NCBI GenBank assembly: GCA_019636385.1
Contig: JAHBXT010000008.1
Location: 1-64,000 of the forward strand
Direction of reading: 5' to 3'
Source: Pirellulaceae bacterium
GTDB lineage: Bacteria; Planctomycetota; Planctomycetia; Pirellulales; Pirellulaceae
Length of the DNA stretch: 64,000 nt
The position numbers and the translations under genes were made by a program. Under the pieces are notes generated by a model that was given only the letters and a program-made list of their open reading frames with translations, was not told the DNA's origin and searched no databases. This document shows positions 48,525 through 58,528 of the stretch, piece by piece (the stretch's first letter is position 1; every line of letters starts with the position of its first letter).

Positions 48525-48907
48525 TACAAGTGGCAGTTGAAGAATTACCGTTGCAATCAAATGCCACAACATCCGCCCAGCCCCGTCAGGAGCGAGATAT
48601 TGGTAGCAGGTGATTTGTGGATATGGGATTATCGCGTTCCTACGAAACGCCTTGAAACCGGGCGTCGTGTGTCCTACCAATATTGCGTCCCTAGCGGGAG
48701 AACCCGCGTCGGGGTGCCAAGCGTTACGAACCAAAACGGTTTACACATATATCGTCAGGCGAGTCTGAGGGCGGGTCGCCAGCCGATTTCTCCCTGAACG
48801 GCCAACTCACTGTATAGCCATTCGACTCCAGCCACCCTAGCCCGCTTGCAGTCGATATAATGAGAGGACTAGATTGAAAGCCTCTCCCCTCTGACCCCAA
48901 ACATGTT
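48525..48907. other. Intergenic stretch with several hairpins
   Basis: About 380 bases before the cytochrome/DUF1549 gene. ATATTGGTAG (48597-48606) pairs with CTACCAATAT (48674-48683), and GCGGG-AGAA-CCCGC lies at 48694-48707. It may be a structured leader or small RNA, or chance. No gene is supported. Confidence 0.35.
48597..48707 (+). other. Candidate structured RNA element
   Basis: An exact ten-base-pair outer helix (48597-48606 with 48674-48683) surrounds smaller possible helices (GCGTT/AACGC, ACGCC/GGCGT), and a tetraloop hairpin follows at 48694-48707. It lies about 200 bases before the DUF1549 gene. Confidence 0.3.
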
Positions 48908-51900
48908 ATGGCATTTCGCGAAAGCTCCCTGGCTGTTGCACTCTGGTTGCTTTCGCGAGCCATCGCCTGGGGCGAGGATGCTGCTAGCCTTGAATTCTTC
49001 GAATCTCGCATCCGTCCGATTCTGATCCAAAATTGCTATGCCTGCCATAATTCAACTGAGGCTCGCGAGTCTGGACTGGCGGTTGACTTCCGCGAGGGAC
49101 TGCTGAGCGGTGGCGATTCTGGGCCAGCCGTTGTGCCTGGAAGACCCGATGAAAGTCGATTGTTGGCGGCCATTGAGCATCGTTCGGGCGACTTGAAGAT
49201 GCCGCCCAACGGCCTGCAACTCAGCCCAGAAATTCTGGCCGATTTCCGCAGTTGGATTTCCGCAGGGGCGATCGACCCGCGCGAACAGCCACCGTCCATT
49301 GACCCAAATGCTCAAATGGACGATTGGTCTAACATTCTTCAATCTCGCAAGTCATGGTGGAGCTTTCAACCAATCAGCCATGCACCACCTCCTCTTCCAG
49401 ATTCCGGACTACAACCCATCGACCAGTTTATCGCTCAGAAATTGCAGTTGCTCAGCGTGCCTGCCAACCCACGTGCAGCCAACCACTCTCTGATCCGCCG
49501 ACTGTATTGGAATTTGATCGGTCTACCACCCAACCTTCAAGAGTTCCATCGCTGGAATGAGGCGCTGGCAAGCGATGTGGCCATGATCGAAAAACTGGTT
49601 GATAGCCTGTTGGATGATCCGCGATTTGGCGAGCGGTGGGCGCGGCATTGGATGGATTGGATACGCTATTGCGAGTCGCACGGCAGCGAAGGTGATCCGC
49701 CAATTGCCAATGCTTGGCGGTACCGCGATTACTTGATACGATCGCTGAACGAGTCAATTCCACTGGATCAAATGATTCGCCAGCACATTGCCGGCGATTT
49801 GTTACCCGCCCAATTCCATCCCCAGACGGGGCTGAACCAAGCCTTGATCGCCACCGCTCACTGGCGAATGGTGTTTCATGGATTTGCACCAGTCGACGCT
49901 CTGGAAGAACGCGTGCGATTCACAGATGACCAGATCAACGCATTTTCAAAGGCTTTTTTGGGCCTCACCGTGTCGTGCGCCCGGTGTCACGATCATAAGT
50001 TTGACCCGATTAGTCAGGCCGACTACTACGCCCTGTTCGGCATCTTGTCCTCATGCCGACCGGGCCGCCTGACCGCCGACTCACCTGAAGCTATCTTCCA
50101 GCATCATCAGGCACTTGAAAGTATCAAGCGGCAATTACGCGATGCGCTAGTGCGACGCTGGCAAAGCGTCGTTCCCGAATTGCCTGAACGACTTGATGCT
50201 GCGCTGGATGCTGCGCTGGAAAAACCAGACAAACAGCGCACCGACGCTGACAAACGTCTGCGAGCTGCGTGGACTGAACGTCGCAAAGAGACGGTCGAGG
50301 CCCAGCACGGAAGCAAGGTGTCGCCTGCCCTTGCTTGGGATTTGAGTCAACCGGCTGAGCTATCGCAGTGGCACTGCGTCGGCTCGGGGGTACAGCAAGA
50401 TCAACATCGGCAACCAGTTGGCTGCGGAGAGTTTGTCGTATCGCTGGACGGTGATCGCGCTGTGGCAGCCATGCTGAGTGGCGGAGTCTGCTCGCGAACT
50501 CTGTCTGACAAAGAGGCGGCTCGATTGAGTTCTCCAGATTTCATCTGCCCACCAGACAGCGTTCTATGGGTGCTGTGCGAAGGCGATGGGGGCGCCGCCA
50601 TGCGTTATGCGGTCCAGCATTACCCCCGCAACGGCACAGTTTATCCGGTGTATCCCCTCAAACCGGGCCTGCGTTGGATGCAAAGCGACCTCAGTTACTG
50701 GGCTGGCGATAGTCTGCATGTTGAACTCACTACCTCCAGTGACGCACCGTTGTTGACGGGAGATCAGTCCCGCAGTTGGTTCCATGTTCAACAGGTTTGT
50801 GTGCTACCCACAGGCATTCGACCACCTGAACAGTCCACGCTGATCAAGCGGCTGGCAGCCAACATGGACACGATTGAATCTGCCACTTTGAGTCGCTCGA
50901 CTTGGCTTGAGCAGATGTCGGCTGCGACAGAGAAGGCCATTCAAGATTGGCAACAAGCCACACTCGCGCCCGAACAAGCTGAGTTGTTAGACTTGTGCCT
51001 AGCCTGTGGAGTGTTGCCCAATGACTTGCAAAATGCGGAATGCCTCAGCCTGGTTCAGCAGTATCGCGCCGTCGAGGAGCAGGTGCTAGTTGCCACGCGT
51101 GTCCCGTGTCTAGAAGAAGCCGGCGGCCGCGATTTCCCGTTGCTCGTGCGCGGCGACCATCACTCTCCTCAGCGACCAGTGCCCCGACGGTTTCTGGAAG
51201 CCATCGATGGTCGTGCATTCGAGACCCAACAAAGTGGTCGCTTGGAACTGGCCGATCGCGTATTGGATGCCGAAAACCCGCTGACGCGGCGCGTGTTGGT
51301 CAATCGCGTCTGGCATCATCTGTTTGGTACAGGCATCGTCAGTACTCCTGATAACTTTGGCAGGCTAGGTGATCAGCCATCACACCCAGAGCTGTTGGAC
51401 TGGCTGGCCAACCGATTGGTTCAGCTCAACTGGTCTCTGAAGCCATTGATCCGCGAGATCGTGTTGTCGGAAACGTGGCAGCGCAGCTCGACCCTATCGG
51501 ACCACTCACTCGAGGCTGACCCAGACAATCGCTGGCTGGGTCGCGCCACTATTCGGCGTTTTGAGGCCGAGGCGCTCCGCGACGCTCTGTTAGCAGTTTC
51601 AGGCACACTTGACACAACAGCATTCGGTCCTCCTGGGCAACCCGATGGATATCGGCGGAGCATCTACCTACCGGTCATGCGCAACGCGCTGGTGCCGCTG
51701 CTGCGGACATTTGATTTTCCTGAACCATTTACGACTGTCGGACGTCGTGACCACACCAATGTACCGGCTCAGTCGCTGGCCTTGATGAATGATCCGCTGG
51801 TCTCAAAGTTGGCTGAACGTTGGGCAGGATCGGTGATTAGCGCCACCGCGGAGGAACCATCTCGAATTGTTCAAATGTTCGAGAGCAGTCTGGCGCGACC

Positions 51901-52090
51901 ACCTTCGGCAGACGAGACCTCCGCCGCTCAAGAATTTCTGAGGACGACTCGCCAACATCTAGAAGAGAGCCGACAGCCATCAGACAATGAGATTTCTAAA
52001 GATCCAGGGCTAACTGAACTCGAACTGCGCTGCTGGACTGAGTTAGCTCGGGCTATGTTCACGCTCAAGGAGTTCATCTATGTTCCGTAG
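48908..52090 (+). CDS. Planctomycete cytochrome c protein (PSCyt1, DUF1549, DUF1553)
   Basis: A 1060-residue secreted protein. The signal peptide (about 1-22) is followed by a cytochrome c-type domain with QNCYACHNST (CxxCH at 43-47) and a distal Met in LKMPPNG. Then DUF1549 with PRFGERWARHWMDWIRYCES and a second CxxCH in SCARCHDHKFDPIS, a central carbohydrate-binding-like region, and DUF1553 (AENPLTRRVLVNRVWHHLFGTG; DNFGRLGDQPSHPELLDWLA). The family is hugely expanded in planctomycetes and is suspected in polysaccharide breakdown or electron transfer; the reaction is unknown. It overlaps the DUF1501 gene by 11 bases. Confidence 0.92.
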   Translation: MAFRESSLAVALWLLSRAIAWGEDAASLEFFESRIRPILIQNCYACHNSTEARESGLAVDFREGLLSGGDSGPAVVPGRPDESRLLAAIEHRSGDLKMPPNGLQLSPEILADFRSWISAGAIDPREQPPSIDPNAQMDDWSNILQSRKSWWSFQPISHAPPPLPDSGLQPIDQFIAQKLQLLSVPANPRAANHSLIRRLYWNLIGLPPNLQEFHRWNEALASDVAMIEKLVDSLLDDPRFGERWARHWMDWIRYCESHGSEGDPPIANAWRYRDYLIRSLNESIPLDQMIRQHIAGDLLPAQFHPQTGLNQALIATAHWRMVFHGFAPVDALEERVRFTDDQINAFSKAFLGLTVSCARCHDHKFDPISQADYYALFGILSSCRPGRLTADSPEAIFQHHQALESIKRQLRDALVRRWQSVVPELPERLDAALDAALEKPDKQRTDADKRLRAAWTERRKETVEAQHGSKVSPALAWDLSQPAELSQWHCVGSGVQQDQHRQPVGCGEFVVSLDGDRAVAAMLSGGVCSRTLSDKEAARLSSPDFICPPDSVLWVLCEGDGGAAMRYAVQHYPRNGTVYPVYPLKPGLRWMQSDLSYWAGDSLHVELTTSSDAPLLTGDQSRSWFHVQQVCVLPTGIRPPEQSTLIKRLAANMDTIESATLSRSTWLEQMSAATEKAIQDWQQATLAPEQAELLDLCLACGVLPNDLQNAECLSLVQQYRAVEEQVLVATRVPCLEEAGGRDFPLLVRGDHHSPQRPVPRRFLEAIDGRAFETQQSGRLELADRVLDAENPLTRRVLVNRVWHHLFGTGIVSTPDNFGRLGDQPSHPELLDWLANRLVQLNWSLKPLIREIVLSETWQRSSTLSDHSLEADPDNRWLGRATIRRFEAEALRDALLAVSGTLDTTAFGPPGQPDGYRRSIYLPVMRNALVPLLRTFDFPEPFTTVGRRDHTNVPAQSLALMNDPLVSKLAERWAGSVISATAEEPSRIVQMFESSLARPPSADETSAAQEFLRTTRQHLEESRQPSDNEISKDPGLTELELRCWTELARAMFTLKEFIYVP

Positions 52091-53588
52091 ACTCCACTCA
52101 AGCTGTGCCAGCGGGCTCTGCGAACCTGGACGCTCCTCATTACACTCTCGTCGTATTTTTTTGGAACGAGGCTCGCTTGGGTTCGGTGCCGCAGCGCTGG
52201 CGGCGCTGCTCCACACACCTACAACAGCCGACGACAGCATTAACCCGGGCATCAAGGACATGGCAGTGCCCCAATCAGCAGCGCTGCCGCAACTGCATCA
52301 TCCGGCTCAGGCCAAGCATGTCATCTTTTGCTACATGTCGGGGGGGGTCTCGCATATCGACTCCTTTGACCCCAAGCCTGAACTGCAGCGCTTGCATGGA
52401 CAACCGATGCCAGTACCGATTCGTCGCACTCAATTCAATGACAACGGCAAGATCATGGCCAGCCCGTTTCAGTTTCACAGGGCAGGGCAGTCGGGCATCG
52501 ACATCAGCGAGCTTTTTCCGGAGATTGCCAAAGTCGCCGATGAGTTAGCGGTCGTGCGCTCAATGACGACTCCTGTCAGCGAGCATGCGCAAGGCAATTT
52601 TCTAATGCACAGTGGCTTCCCATTCATGGGACACCCTAGTGCCGGTGCCTGGTGCTCATACGGACTGGGGAATTTGAACGAAAATTTTCCAAGCTACGTG
52701 GTCCTGCAATCCGGCGGAGCGGTCCCTCCGCATGGTGGAGTTAGCCTGTTCAGCAACGGCTTTTTGCCGGCGCTGCACCAAGGTTCGATTCTCAACGCCG
52801 ACGCAGCCTCGGCCATCGCCAACATTCGTCCTCTGGATTCCAGCGACTGGCAGCGGCCACGCCTGAAGCTGATGCAGCAATTAGATCAAGGTTTCTTAGC
52901 CAGCGTAGGAAGCTCGCCGGAAATTTCTTCCGCGCTGGCCAACTACGAGACCGCTTTTCGCATGCAGACTTCGGTTCCAGAAGTCTGCGACATTTCAGGT
53001 GAGACGGCCGAAACACGGGCGCTGTATGGGGTTGATTCCAGCAATCCAACTCAGGCCGGTTATGCTCGTCAATGTCTGCTCGCGCGACGGCTCATTGAAC
53101 GCGGTATTCGTTTTATCGAACTGAGTTGCCTGAACGAAGGCATCGGCGCGGGCAATGCACCCAATCCTTGGGATCAACATGGCGAACTTGAACGCGGCCA
53201 CCGGGCGATGGCCCGCCAAGTCGATCAGCCAATTTCGGGCCTGATTCAGGATTTGCGACGCATCGGCAAACTGGATGAGACGCTGATTGTTTGGGCCGGC
53301 GAGTTCGGTAGAACGCCATTCTCGCAGGGCGCCAACGGACGCGATCACAATCCAATGGGATTCTCCGTATGGTTGGCCGGCGGGGGTATCCGTGGCGGCA
53401 GTATCTTGGGCGCGACCGATGAACTGGGATATTATGCCGTCCAGAACCCTTGCCAAGTCTATGATTTGTGGGCCACAGCCTTGCATCTGCTGGGCATCGA
53501 CCACACCCGGCTCACCTACCGTTACAGCGGCCGTGATTTTCGCTTGACCGACGTGCATGGCCACGTACTCACCAGCATACTCGCGTGA
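52080..53588 (+). CDS. Tat-exported DUF1501 protein
   Basis: A 502-residue protein with a twin-arginine signal, HSRRIFLERGSLGFGAAALAAL (RR at 24-25). The body is the DUF1501 fold, related to the alkaline phosphatase/sulfatase superfamily: HVIFCYMSGGVSHIDSFDPK near the N-terminus, WDQHGELERGH, and VWAGEFGRTPFSQGANGRDHNP near the C-terminus. It is the usual partner of DUF1549/DUF1553 proteins, and the 11-base overlap suggests coupling. The reaction is not known. Confidence 0.9.
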   Translation: MFRRLHSSCASGLCEPGRSSLHSRRIFLERGSLGFGAAALAALLHTPTTADDSINPGIKDMAVPQSAALPQLHHPAQAKHVIFCYMSGGVSHIDSFDPKPELQRLHGQPMPVPIRRTQFNDNGKIMASPFQFHRAGQSGIDISELFPEIAKVADELAVVRSMTTPVSEHAQGNFLMHSGFPFMGHPSAGAWCSYGLGNLNENFPSYVVLQSGGAVPPHGGVSLFSNGFLPALHQGSILNADAASAIANIRPLDSSDWQRPRLKLMQQLDQGFLASVGSSPEISSALANYETAFRMQTSVPEVCDISGETAETRALYGVDSSNPTQAGYARQCLLARRLIERGIRFIELSCLNEGIGAGNAPNPWDQHGELERGHRAMARQVDQPISGLIQDLRRIGKLDETLIVWAGEFGRTPFSQGANGRDHNPMGFSVWLAGGGIRGGSILGATDELGYYAVQNPCQVYDLWATALHLLGIDHTRLTYRYSGRDFRLTDVHGHVLTSILA

Positions 53589-53647
53589 GGCGATGTCGAT
53601 CGGCCAAAAGTCACGGCCAGCAGCTCGCCTCGACACCATCAGTGACC

Positions 53648-54541
53648 ATGTACGACAATCCACAATCGCGACCGCTCTATCAACAAGTACAACGCGCCAG
53701 TTGGCTGGGATTGTGCGTCAATCTGGGCTTGGGAATAGCCAAATTAACGGGCGGACTCATTGGCAATTCCTTTGCGTTAGTAGCCGATGCAGTCAATTCG
53801 TTGGGCGACGCGGTAACCACCGTTATCGTCTTGTACTCGTTGAAGGTGGCTCAGCGTCCTGCCGACCAAGAACATCCCTATGGACATACGCGAGCCGAAG
53901 GAGTGGCGGCATTGTCCGTCTCGCTGCTAATCATCATGTCTGCCGCAATGGTCGGCTGGGAGGCCTTACAACGGCTGTCGGTGCAGCACGGTGTGCCGCC
54001 GTGGTGGACGCTCTGGATCGCCGGTGCCAATGTGCTGATCAAGGAAGCTCTTTTTCGCTACAAATTAGCCATTGGCAGACGTACCGGATCGATGGCGCTG
54101 ATCGCCAATGCCTGGGATCACCGCAGCGACGCTCTGTGTGCTCTGGCAGTCTTGGTCGGCTTGTCCGCCATCCGTCTGGGTGGGCCGAACTGGATGTGGG
54201 CGGATGAAACAGCCGCGCTGGTAGTGGTGATGCTCATCCTGGTGGCCGCAACCAGTTTATATTTGAGAAGCGCCAGTGAACTCATGGATGTGCAGGCCGA
54301 TCCATGGCTGATAGATTCAGTGCGTCAGGCCGCACAAGCAACCTCCGGGGTGTTGGCCATCGAAAAGTTATGGATCCGTAAGTCAGGCATCGAATACTTT
54401 GTCGACATTCACATTCAGGTTGCTCCAACGCTCAGCGTCGATGCAGGCCATCACATTGGGCACACCGTCAAGAGCCGACTGCTAGATGGCTTTCCGGCAA
54501 TCCGAGGCGTGCTGGTGCACCTCGAGCCATTTCATGCCTGA
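53648..54541 (+). CDS. Cation diffusion facilitator (CDF) metal transporter
   Basis: A 297-residue inner-membrane transporter for divalent cations (Zn, Co, Fe or Mn). Six helices are visible; metal-site residues appear in helix 2 (VADAVNSLGDAVTT) and in helix 5 (AWDHRSDALCAL). HPYGHTRAEG is the typical loop. The C-terminal cytoplasmic domain has the expected VDIHIQV and GHHIGHTVKSRL segments. A GTG at 53585 overlapping the previous stop would add 21 unrelated residues; the ATG at 53648 fits the family. It exchanges metal for protons. Confidence 0.88.
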   Translation: MYDNPQSRPLYQQVQRASWLGLCVNLGLGIAKLTGGLIGNSFALVADAVNSLGDAVTTVIVLYSLKVAQRPADQEHPYGHTRAEGVAALSVSLLIIMSAAMVGWEALQRLSVQHGVPPWWTLWIAGANVLIKEALFRYKLAIGRRTGSMALIANAWDHRSDALCALAVLVGLSAIRLGGPNWMWADETAALVVVMLILVAATSLYLRSASELMDVQADPWLIDSVRQAAQATSGVLAIEKLWIRKSGIEYFVDIHIQVAPTLSVDAGHHIGHTVKSRLLDGFPAIRGVLVHLEPFHA

Positions 54542-54783
54542 ATGCTCCCGAACAAAGGTTAGCTCTCAGTCCAGCTTGTTCTCGATGACGACTTTAGTAT
54601 CACTGGCTGCGGCGATTTGCGGAGCGGCTTGTCCAAGTCAGTCCGCTGGAATAGACGACAGCCGCTCACCGGATTCCGGTGCAGCCGCCGAAGATCTTGG
54701 CCGCAAAGCGCTGCAGCCAGTGAGCAAGAACTGCCAAATTTCCAGAGAAAACGGCAGGTTGCGACCAAGCGCAACGATTTAAA

Positions 54784-54873
54784 GCGGAGAGGACAGGATT
54801 CGAACCTGCGGACCGGTTTGACCCGGTCGGTTCATTAGCAATGAACTGCTTTCGACCACTCAGCCACCTCTCC
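54784..54873 (-). tRNA. tRNA-Ser (GCT)
   Basis: Read on the minus strand: a GGAGAGG acceptor, the D arm, anticodon loop TTGCTAA (GCT) in the TTCAT/ATGAA stem, a long variable arm (ACCGGTCAAACCGGT-like) and the GGTTCGAATCC T arm, closing with CCTCTCC and discriminator G. The 90-nt length fits class II tRNA-Ser. No CCA is encoded: the three bases after the discriminator are C, T, T. It reads AGC/AGU codons. Confidence 0.95.
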
Positions 54874-55332
54874 GAATTCCGGTTGCTACCTTACAGAGCT
54901 CTCCCAATTCTACAAAGAGCACTCTGAACAGTTTTCCTAAAACAGTTTTCTCTGAACAGGCCACGCTGATTTCCAAGCCGGAATCGCCGACTGGTTACCA
55001 TGTGGACTGCCGCTGCACCGAACTGTAGCCAACTGGATGGGAATGCACGGGCGGTGCGCTACACCGGTTGGCTGGAAGCCTATTATCTAAGCAGATTAAC
55101 GAAAATCCGCAACCTGTCTTGGCCGGTTTTTTCTACAAATGCGATTGGTCAACGGCTGGCCCAACACGCTTCTCAGGGCAGATTCACCAGCCTGCAATCG
55201 TAACAATTTTTCCGTGTGTGCCTGCGTGCGTGGTAGGCCACACTGTGGTGACATCTATAATTAGGAATCTGCAATCACTCGCTTGGTTCGTCTCATGGAC
55301 GTATATTGATCCAATTACTGGAAGGAATTTGA
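54874..55332. other. Intergenic region upstream of protease operon
   Basis: About 460 bases, no gene supported. CTCTGAACAG occurs at 54922-54931 and again at 54950-54959. It contains the tRNA-Ser promoter on the minus strand and the operon promoter on the plus strand. Confidence 0.4.
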
Positions 55333-56517
55333 ATGCTGCTCAGCAAGGTTGGGTTGCTCCTCACGTGCCTATTGGCGTCGCAGCCAACCACGATCGAATA
55401 TTTCCCAGCCCAAGCGACGACACCCTCCACCGCTCAACTGGTGTCGTTGGGCTCGCGGCAAATCGAATTAACTGTAGGCGGCCAGTCACGACAAATAGCG
55501 TTGACAAGTCTGCGCAGCTTGCGATTTCCCGGGCACCGCGTCGAACAGAGTCCGTCGTCGTCGATCGTCATTCGACTGTTGGATGGTAGCCGCATTGCTC
55601 CACGTGCCGTCGTTAGTAGCGAGGCGAATCTGGACCTTGACCTGGGGCCAGAGACAAAAGTCACGCTTTCGATGCGTCAATTGGCCTCTGTCCAATTTCA
55701 GGCGCTCAGCCCGGCCCAGCAAAATCAATGGGATGCGATCATGGATTCGCGGATCAGCGGAGACACGTTAGTCTTGATTCGCTCGCCCGAGTCGCTGGAC
55801 AAGATCGAAGGTTCAGTTGGGCAAATAGGGCCCGAGACAATTGAATTTGACTTTGCTGGTCAGAAGATAGCAGCACCACGTGCGAAACTGGCTGGGCTGC
55901 GACTGTTGAATCCAGCGATAGCCGCCGCAACAACCAGTGGTGTCGTCCGCGACGTTTGGGGAAATGTATGGAATGCTGCCAGCTTGGAATGTGGGGCTGG
56001 TAGCGATACCGTTACTCTTGCTTTAACTGGCGGTGCCACTGTCAACCTACCATTGCACAGCCTGCTGGAAATCGACTTTTCGGTTGGCAGCCTAAAGTAC
56101 ATCGCAGACCTGTCGCCGTTGGCTCACGAGCGACTGGCGGGCATGGAACTCAAGCTGCCAATCGTAGGCGGTGAGCAGTTGTTTGGCGCTCAGACTGTGC
56201 AGTTGCCCAAAGGCAATGGTCCAAGTCTGTGCTTTATTGGCAGCGGAACGGTTACCTATCGCGTGCCCAAGGACTATTGTCGATTGGAAGGTTCGGTCTA
56301 TTTGGCACCTACGGGCAACCGCTTCACCGCCTGCAAGGCTCAAGTCAAAATGGAAAATGAAGTGTTGTGGGAGCAATTGTTGGAACAACCCAGGCAGAGG
56401 GTGGAATTGAACTTGGACGTTCAACCGGACACGCGCATCCAACTGAGCGTCATCCCCCAAGTCCAATTCCCGGTTGGCGACGTGGTAGTGTGGGAAGAAA
56501 TACGTTTGCTGAAGTAA
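55333..56517 (+). CDS. Exported protein with NPCBM-like C-terminus
   Basis: A 394-residue protein with a signal peptide (MLLSKVGLLLTCLLASQPT). The N-terminal half repeats a beta motif (SRQIELTVGG; SSIVIRLLDGSRIAPRAVVS; GPETIEFDFAGQKIAAPRAKLAGLRLL). From about residue 285, GPSLCFIGSGTVTYRVPKDYCRLEG resembles an NPCBM/NEW2 carbohydrate-binding domain. GGAAGGA precedes the ATG. It is the first gene of the protease operon, with 64 bases to the first protease. Confidence 0.65.
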   Translation: MLLSKVGLLLTCLLASQPTTIEYFPAQATTPSTAQLVSLGSRQIELTVGGQSRQIALTSLRSLRFPGHRVEQSPSSSIVIRLLDGSRIAPRAVVSSEANLDLDLGPETKVTLSMRQLASVQFQALSPAQQNQWDAIMDSRISGDTLVLIRSPESLDKIEGSVGQIGPETIEFDFAGQKIAAPRAKLAGLRLLNPAIAAATTSGVVRDVWGNVWNAASLECGAGSDTVTLALTGGATVNLPLHSLLEIDFSVGSLKYIADLSPLAHERLAGMELKLPIVGGEQLFGAQTVQLPKGNGPSLCFIGSGTVTYRVPKDYCRLEGSVYLAPTGNRFTACKAQVKMENEVLWEQLLEQPRQRVELNLDVQPDTRIQLSVIPQVQFPVGDVVVWEEIRLLK

Positions 56518-56581
56518 CGGCTAACCGTTTCATCCCGTTCTTGCAAGTCTGTGCCTCGCAAATGAATGTTGACCTGTTGCC

Positions 56582-58528
56582 ATGAATGGCCGCTTATCGA
56601 AGATTGAATGTGTGGGCCGCCTGTTCGGCTGGTTCTTGGCTGTCATGCCGCTGGCTGCCCCGTGCCAAGTTGCCTCAGCCGACCAGGCGACGGCATCGGT
56701 ACCTGACCAAGTGCTGGTGGCGCAGGCTAGTCGCATTCAGATTATGCAGCGAGCGGCTGCAGCCACCGTGTCAGTTTTTGGGCTGGACGGCGGGGGTGGC
56801 GGCAGTGGAGTGCTAATCAGCCCGGACGGATTTGCTCTGACAAATTATCACGTGTCCAGCGCTTGCGGCGATCACATGCGCTGCGGACTTAGCGACGGGC
56901 GGATGTATGACGCGGTGATCGTGGGCGTAGACGCGGTGGGCGATCTCTCGCTGATACAACTGCTTGGGCGCGACGATTTTCCGACTGCGCCCCTGGGCGA
57001 TAGCGACCGAGTGCAAGTGGGCCATTGGTGTTTTTCCGCTGGCAACCCTTTCGGATTGGCTTCCAACCTCCAGCCTTCGATCAGCTTGGGAATGATCAGC
57101 GGTACGGGGCGCTACCAATACCCGGCAGGCACAATCCTGGAATATGCCGATTGCATTCAGACCGATGCTGCCGTCAACCCTGGAAATTCAGGTGGTCCTC
57201 TGTTCAATCTGGCGGGTGAAATCATTGGCATCAACGGACGCTGCTCCTTCGAGAAGCGCGGACGCATCAATGTCGGTGTGGGATACGCGATCAGCATCAA
57301 CCAGATCCGTACTTTTCTGAATTTGCTACACAGCGGACGTCTGCTGGATCACGCAACATTGGGCGCGACGGTGTCCTCGGACGATTCCGGCCGGGTGTTG
57401 GTTAGCAATATACTCAGTAGCAGCGACGCCTATCGGCGCGGCATGCGCTACGGAGATGAAGTCCTGCGACTGGCCGATCGCGAGGTCACCAGCGCCAATG
57501 TCTTCAAAAACATTCTGGGAACGCTGCCCAGAGAACTGCGTGTGCCGGTCGAAATTCGCCGCGCAGGACAAAACCAAACGTTGTTGGTACGACTGGCCGG
57601 CGTGCACTCAACAACCCAGTTGATTGAAATCGTGCGCATGGGATTGGACGGCGGACCACCTAGACCAGACAAGAAACCTCACCCGGAAAAACCAAAGCGC
57701 GGCGAGCCAGACAAGCATGATTCCGATGCGTCCGAGAGTCACGATTCGGCAGCCGATGAAAATGAGCCTGACAGCGAATCCAGCAGCGCTGAGCTGGCAC
57801 AACTTGCACCAAACAGAAAATTAGTTCAATCCATGCTGGAACTCAGACCAGGCTTTTCCAACTACTTCTACAATCGACGTCTACGGCAACAAGTATGGTC
57901 CGAAGTGCAATCCCTGGGCGATTTTTCCGCGTCTGGCATATGGAAGATTTCTGGACGTCTAGCGGGTGAGTCTACACCCGTCGAATTAGAAATAGGTGCC
58001 GATGGCGCGGCCATTGAGTTGGGTAGCCGTCGCAGCGAATTAAGTGGTACCTTATCCGACGCAATCGCTGCGCGTAAGCAGGGCGGATTATTGGTGGCGA
58101 TGCGAGCCCTGCGAGAATTGCTACTGCTCGGTCCAGAAAAGATTGGCGACTCTGTATACCTTGGTAGACTGCCAGTCTATCAAACTCAATCGCTACGTTT
58201 GGCCGAACAACCGTGGCACCATGCTATAGAAACGGGCTGGTACGACGTTCGCGTTCGCTATCATTGGGATTCGGGCAATCAGGCGATTTCACTAATTGAG
58301 GTTTATGGCGACGAAGGCGTCGATCCTGCTGAAGTCTATCTGGATCGGTACGGACCGGTGGGCGATTCGCCGAGCCATCGTTTTCCCAGCCGAATTCGAC
58401 TGCAATACGGCGCGGAAATCGCATTGGCCATCGAAATAGTTCAAACAGACATCGGCTTAAAGTCTCCTGCCGACTCGGCCAGTACCGATGCAGAGGCGGC
58501 GCAACCCGCCGAGGAGTCATCACCATGA
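56582..58528 (+). CDS. HtrA-like serine protease, intact
   Basis: A 648-residue S1C protease. Signal peptide (about 1-33); trypsin-like domain with GGGSGVLISPDGFALTNYHV (His 90), VGDLSLIQLLG (Asp 121), and the catalytic Ser at 203 in AAVNPGNSGGPLFNL. A PDZ domain follows about 255-350, then a Lys/Asp/Glu-rich linker, then about 250 residues unlike known domains. It should be a periplasmic protein-quality-control protease. It overlaps the next gene by an ATGA junction, so translation is coupled to the pseudo-protease genes. Confidence 0.88.
   Translation: MNGRLSKIECVGRLFGWFLAVMPLAAPCQVASADQATASVPDQVLVAQASRIQIMQRAAAATVSVFGLDGGGGGSGVLISPDGFALTNYHVSSACGDHMRCGLSDGRMYDAVIVGVDAVGDLSLIQLLGRDDFPTAPLGDSDRVQVGHWCFSAGNPFGLASNLQPSISLGMISGTGRYQYPAGTILEYADCIQTDAAVNPGNSGGPLFNLAGEIIGINGRCSFEKRGRINVGVGYAISINQIRTFLNLLHSGRLLDHATLGATVSSDDSGRVLVSNILSSSDAYRRGMRYGDEVLRLADREVTSANVFKNILGTLPRELRVPVEIRRAGQNQTLLVRLAGVHSTTQLIEIVRMGLDGGPPRPDKKPHPEKPKRGEPDKHDSDASESHDSAADENEPDSESSSAELAQLAPNRKLVQSMLELRPGFSNYFYNRRLRQQVWSEVQSLGDFSASGIWKISGRLAGESTPVELEIGADGAAIELGSRRSELSGTLSDAIAARKQGGLLVAMRALRELLLLGPEKIGDSVYLGRLPVYQTQSLRLAEQPWHHAIETGWYDVRVRYHWDSGNQAISLIEVYGDEGVDPAEVYLDRYGPVGDSPSHRFPSRIRLQYGAEIALAIEIVQTDIGLKSPADSASTDAEAAQPAEESSP

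Noticed and set aside
52995..53663. 222-codon minus-strand frame opposite DUF1501
   Set aside because: The plus strand has the DUF1501 motifs; the mirror frame has none.
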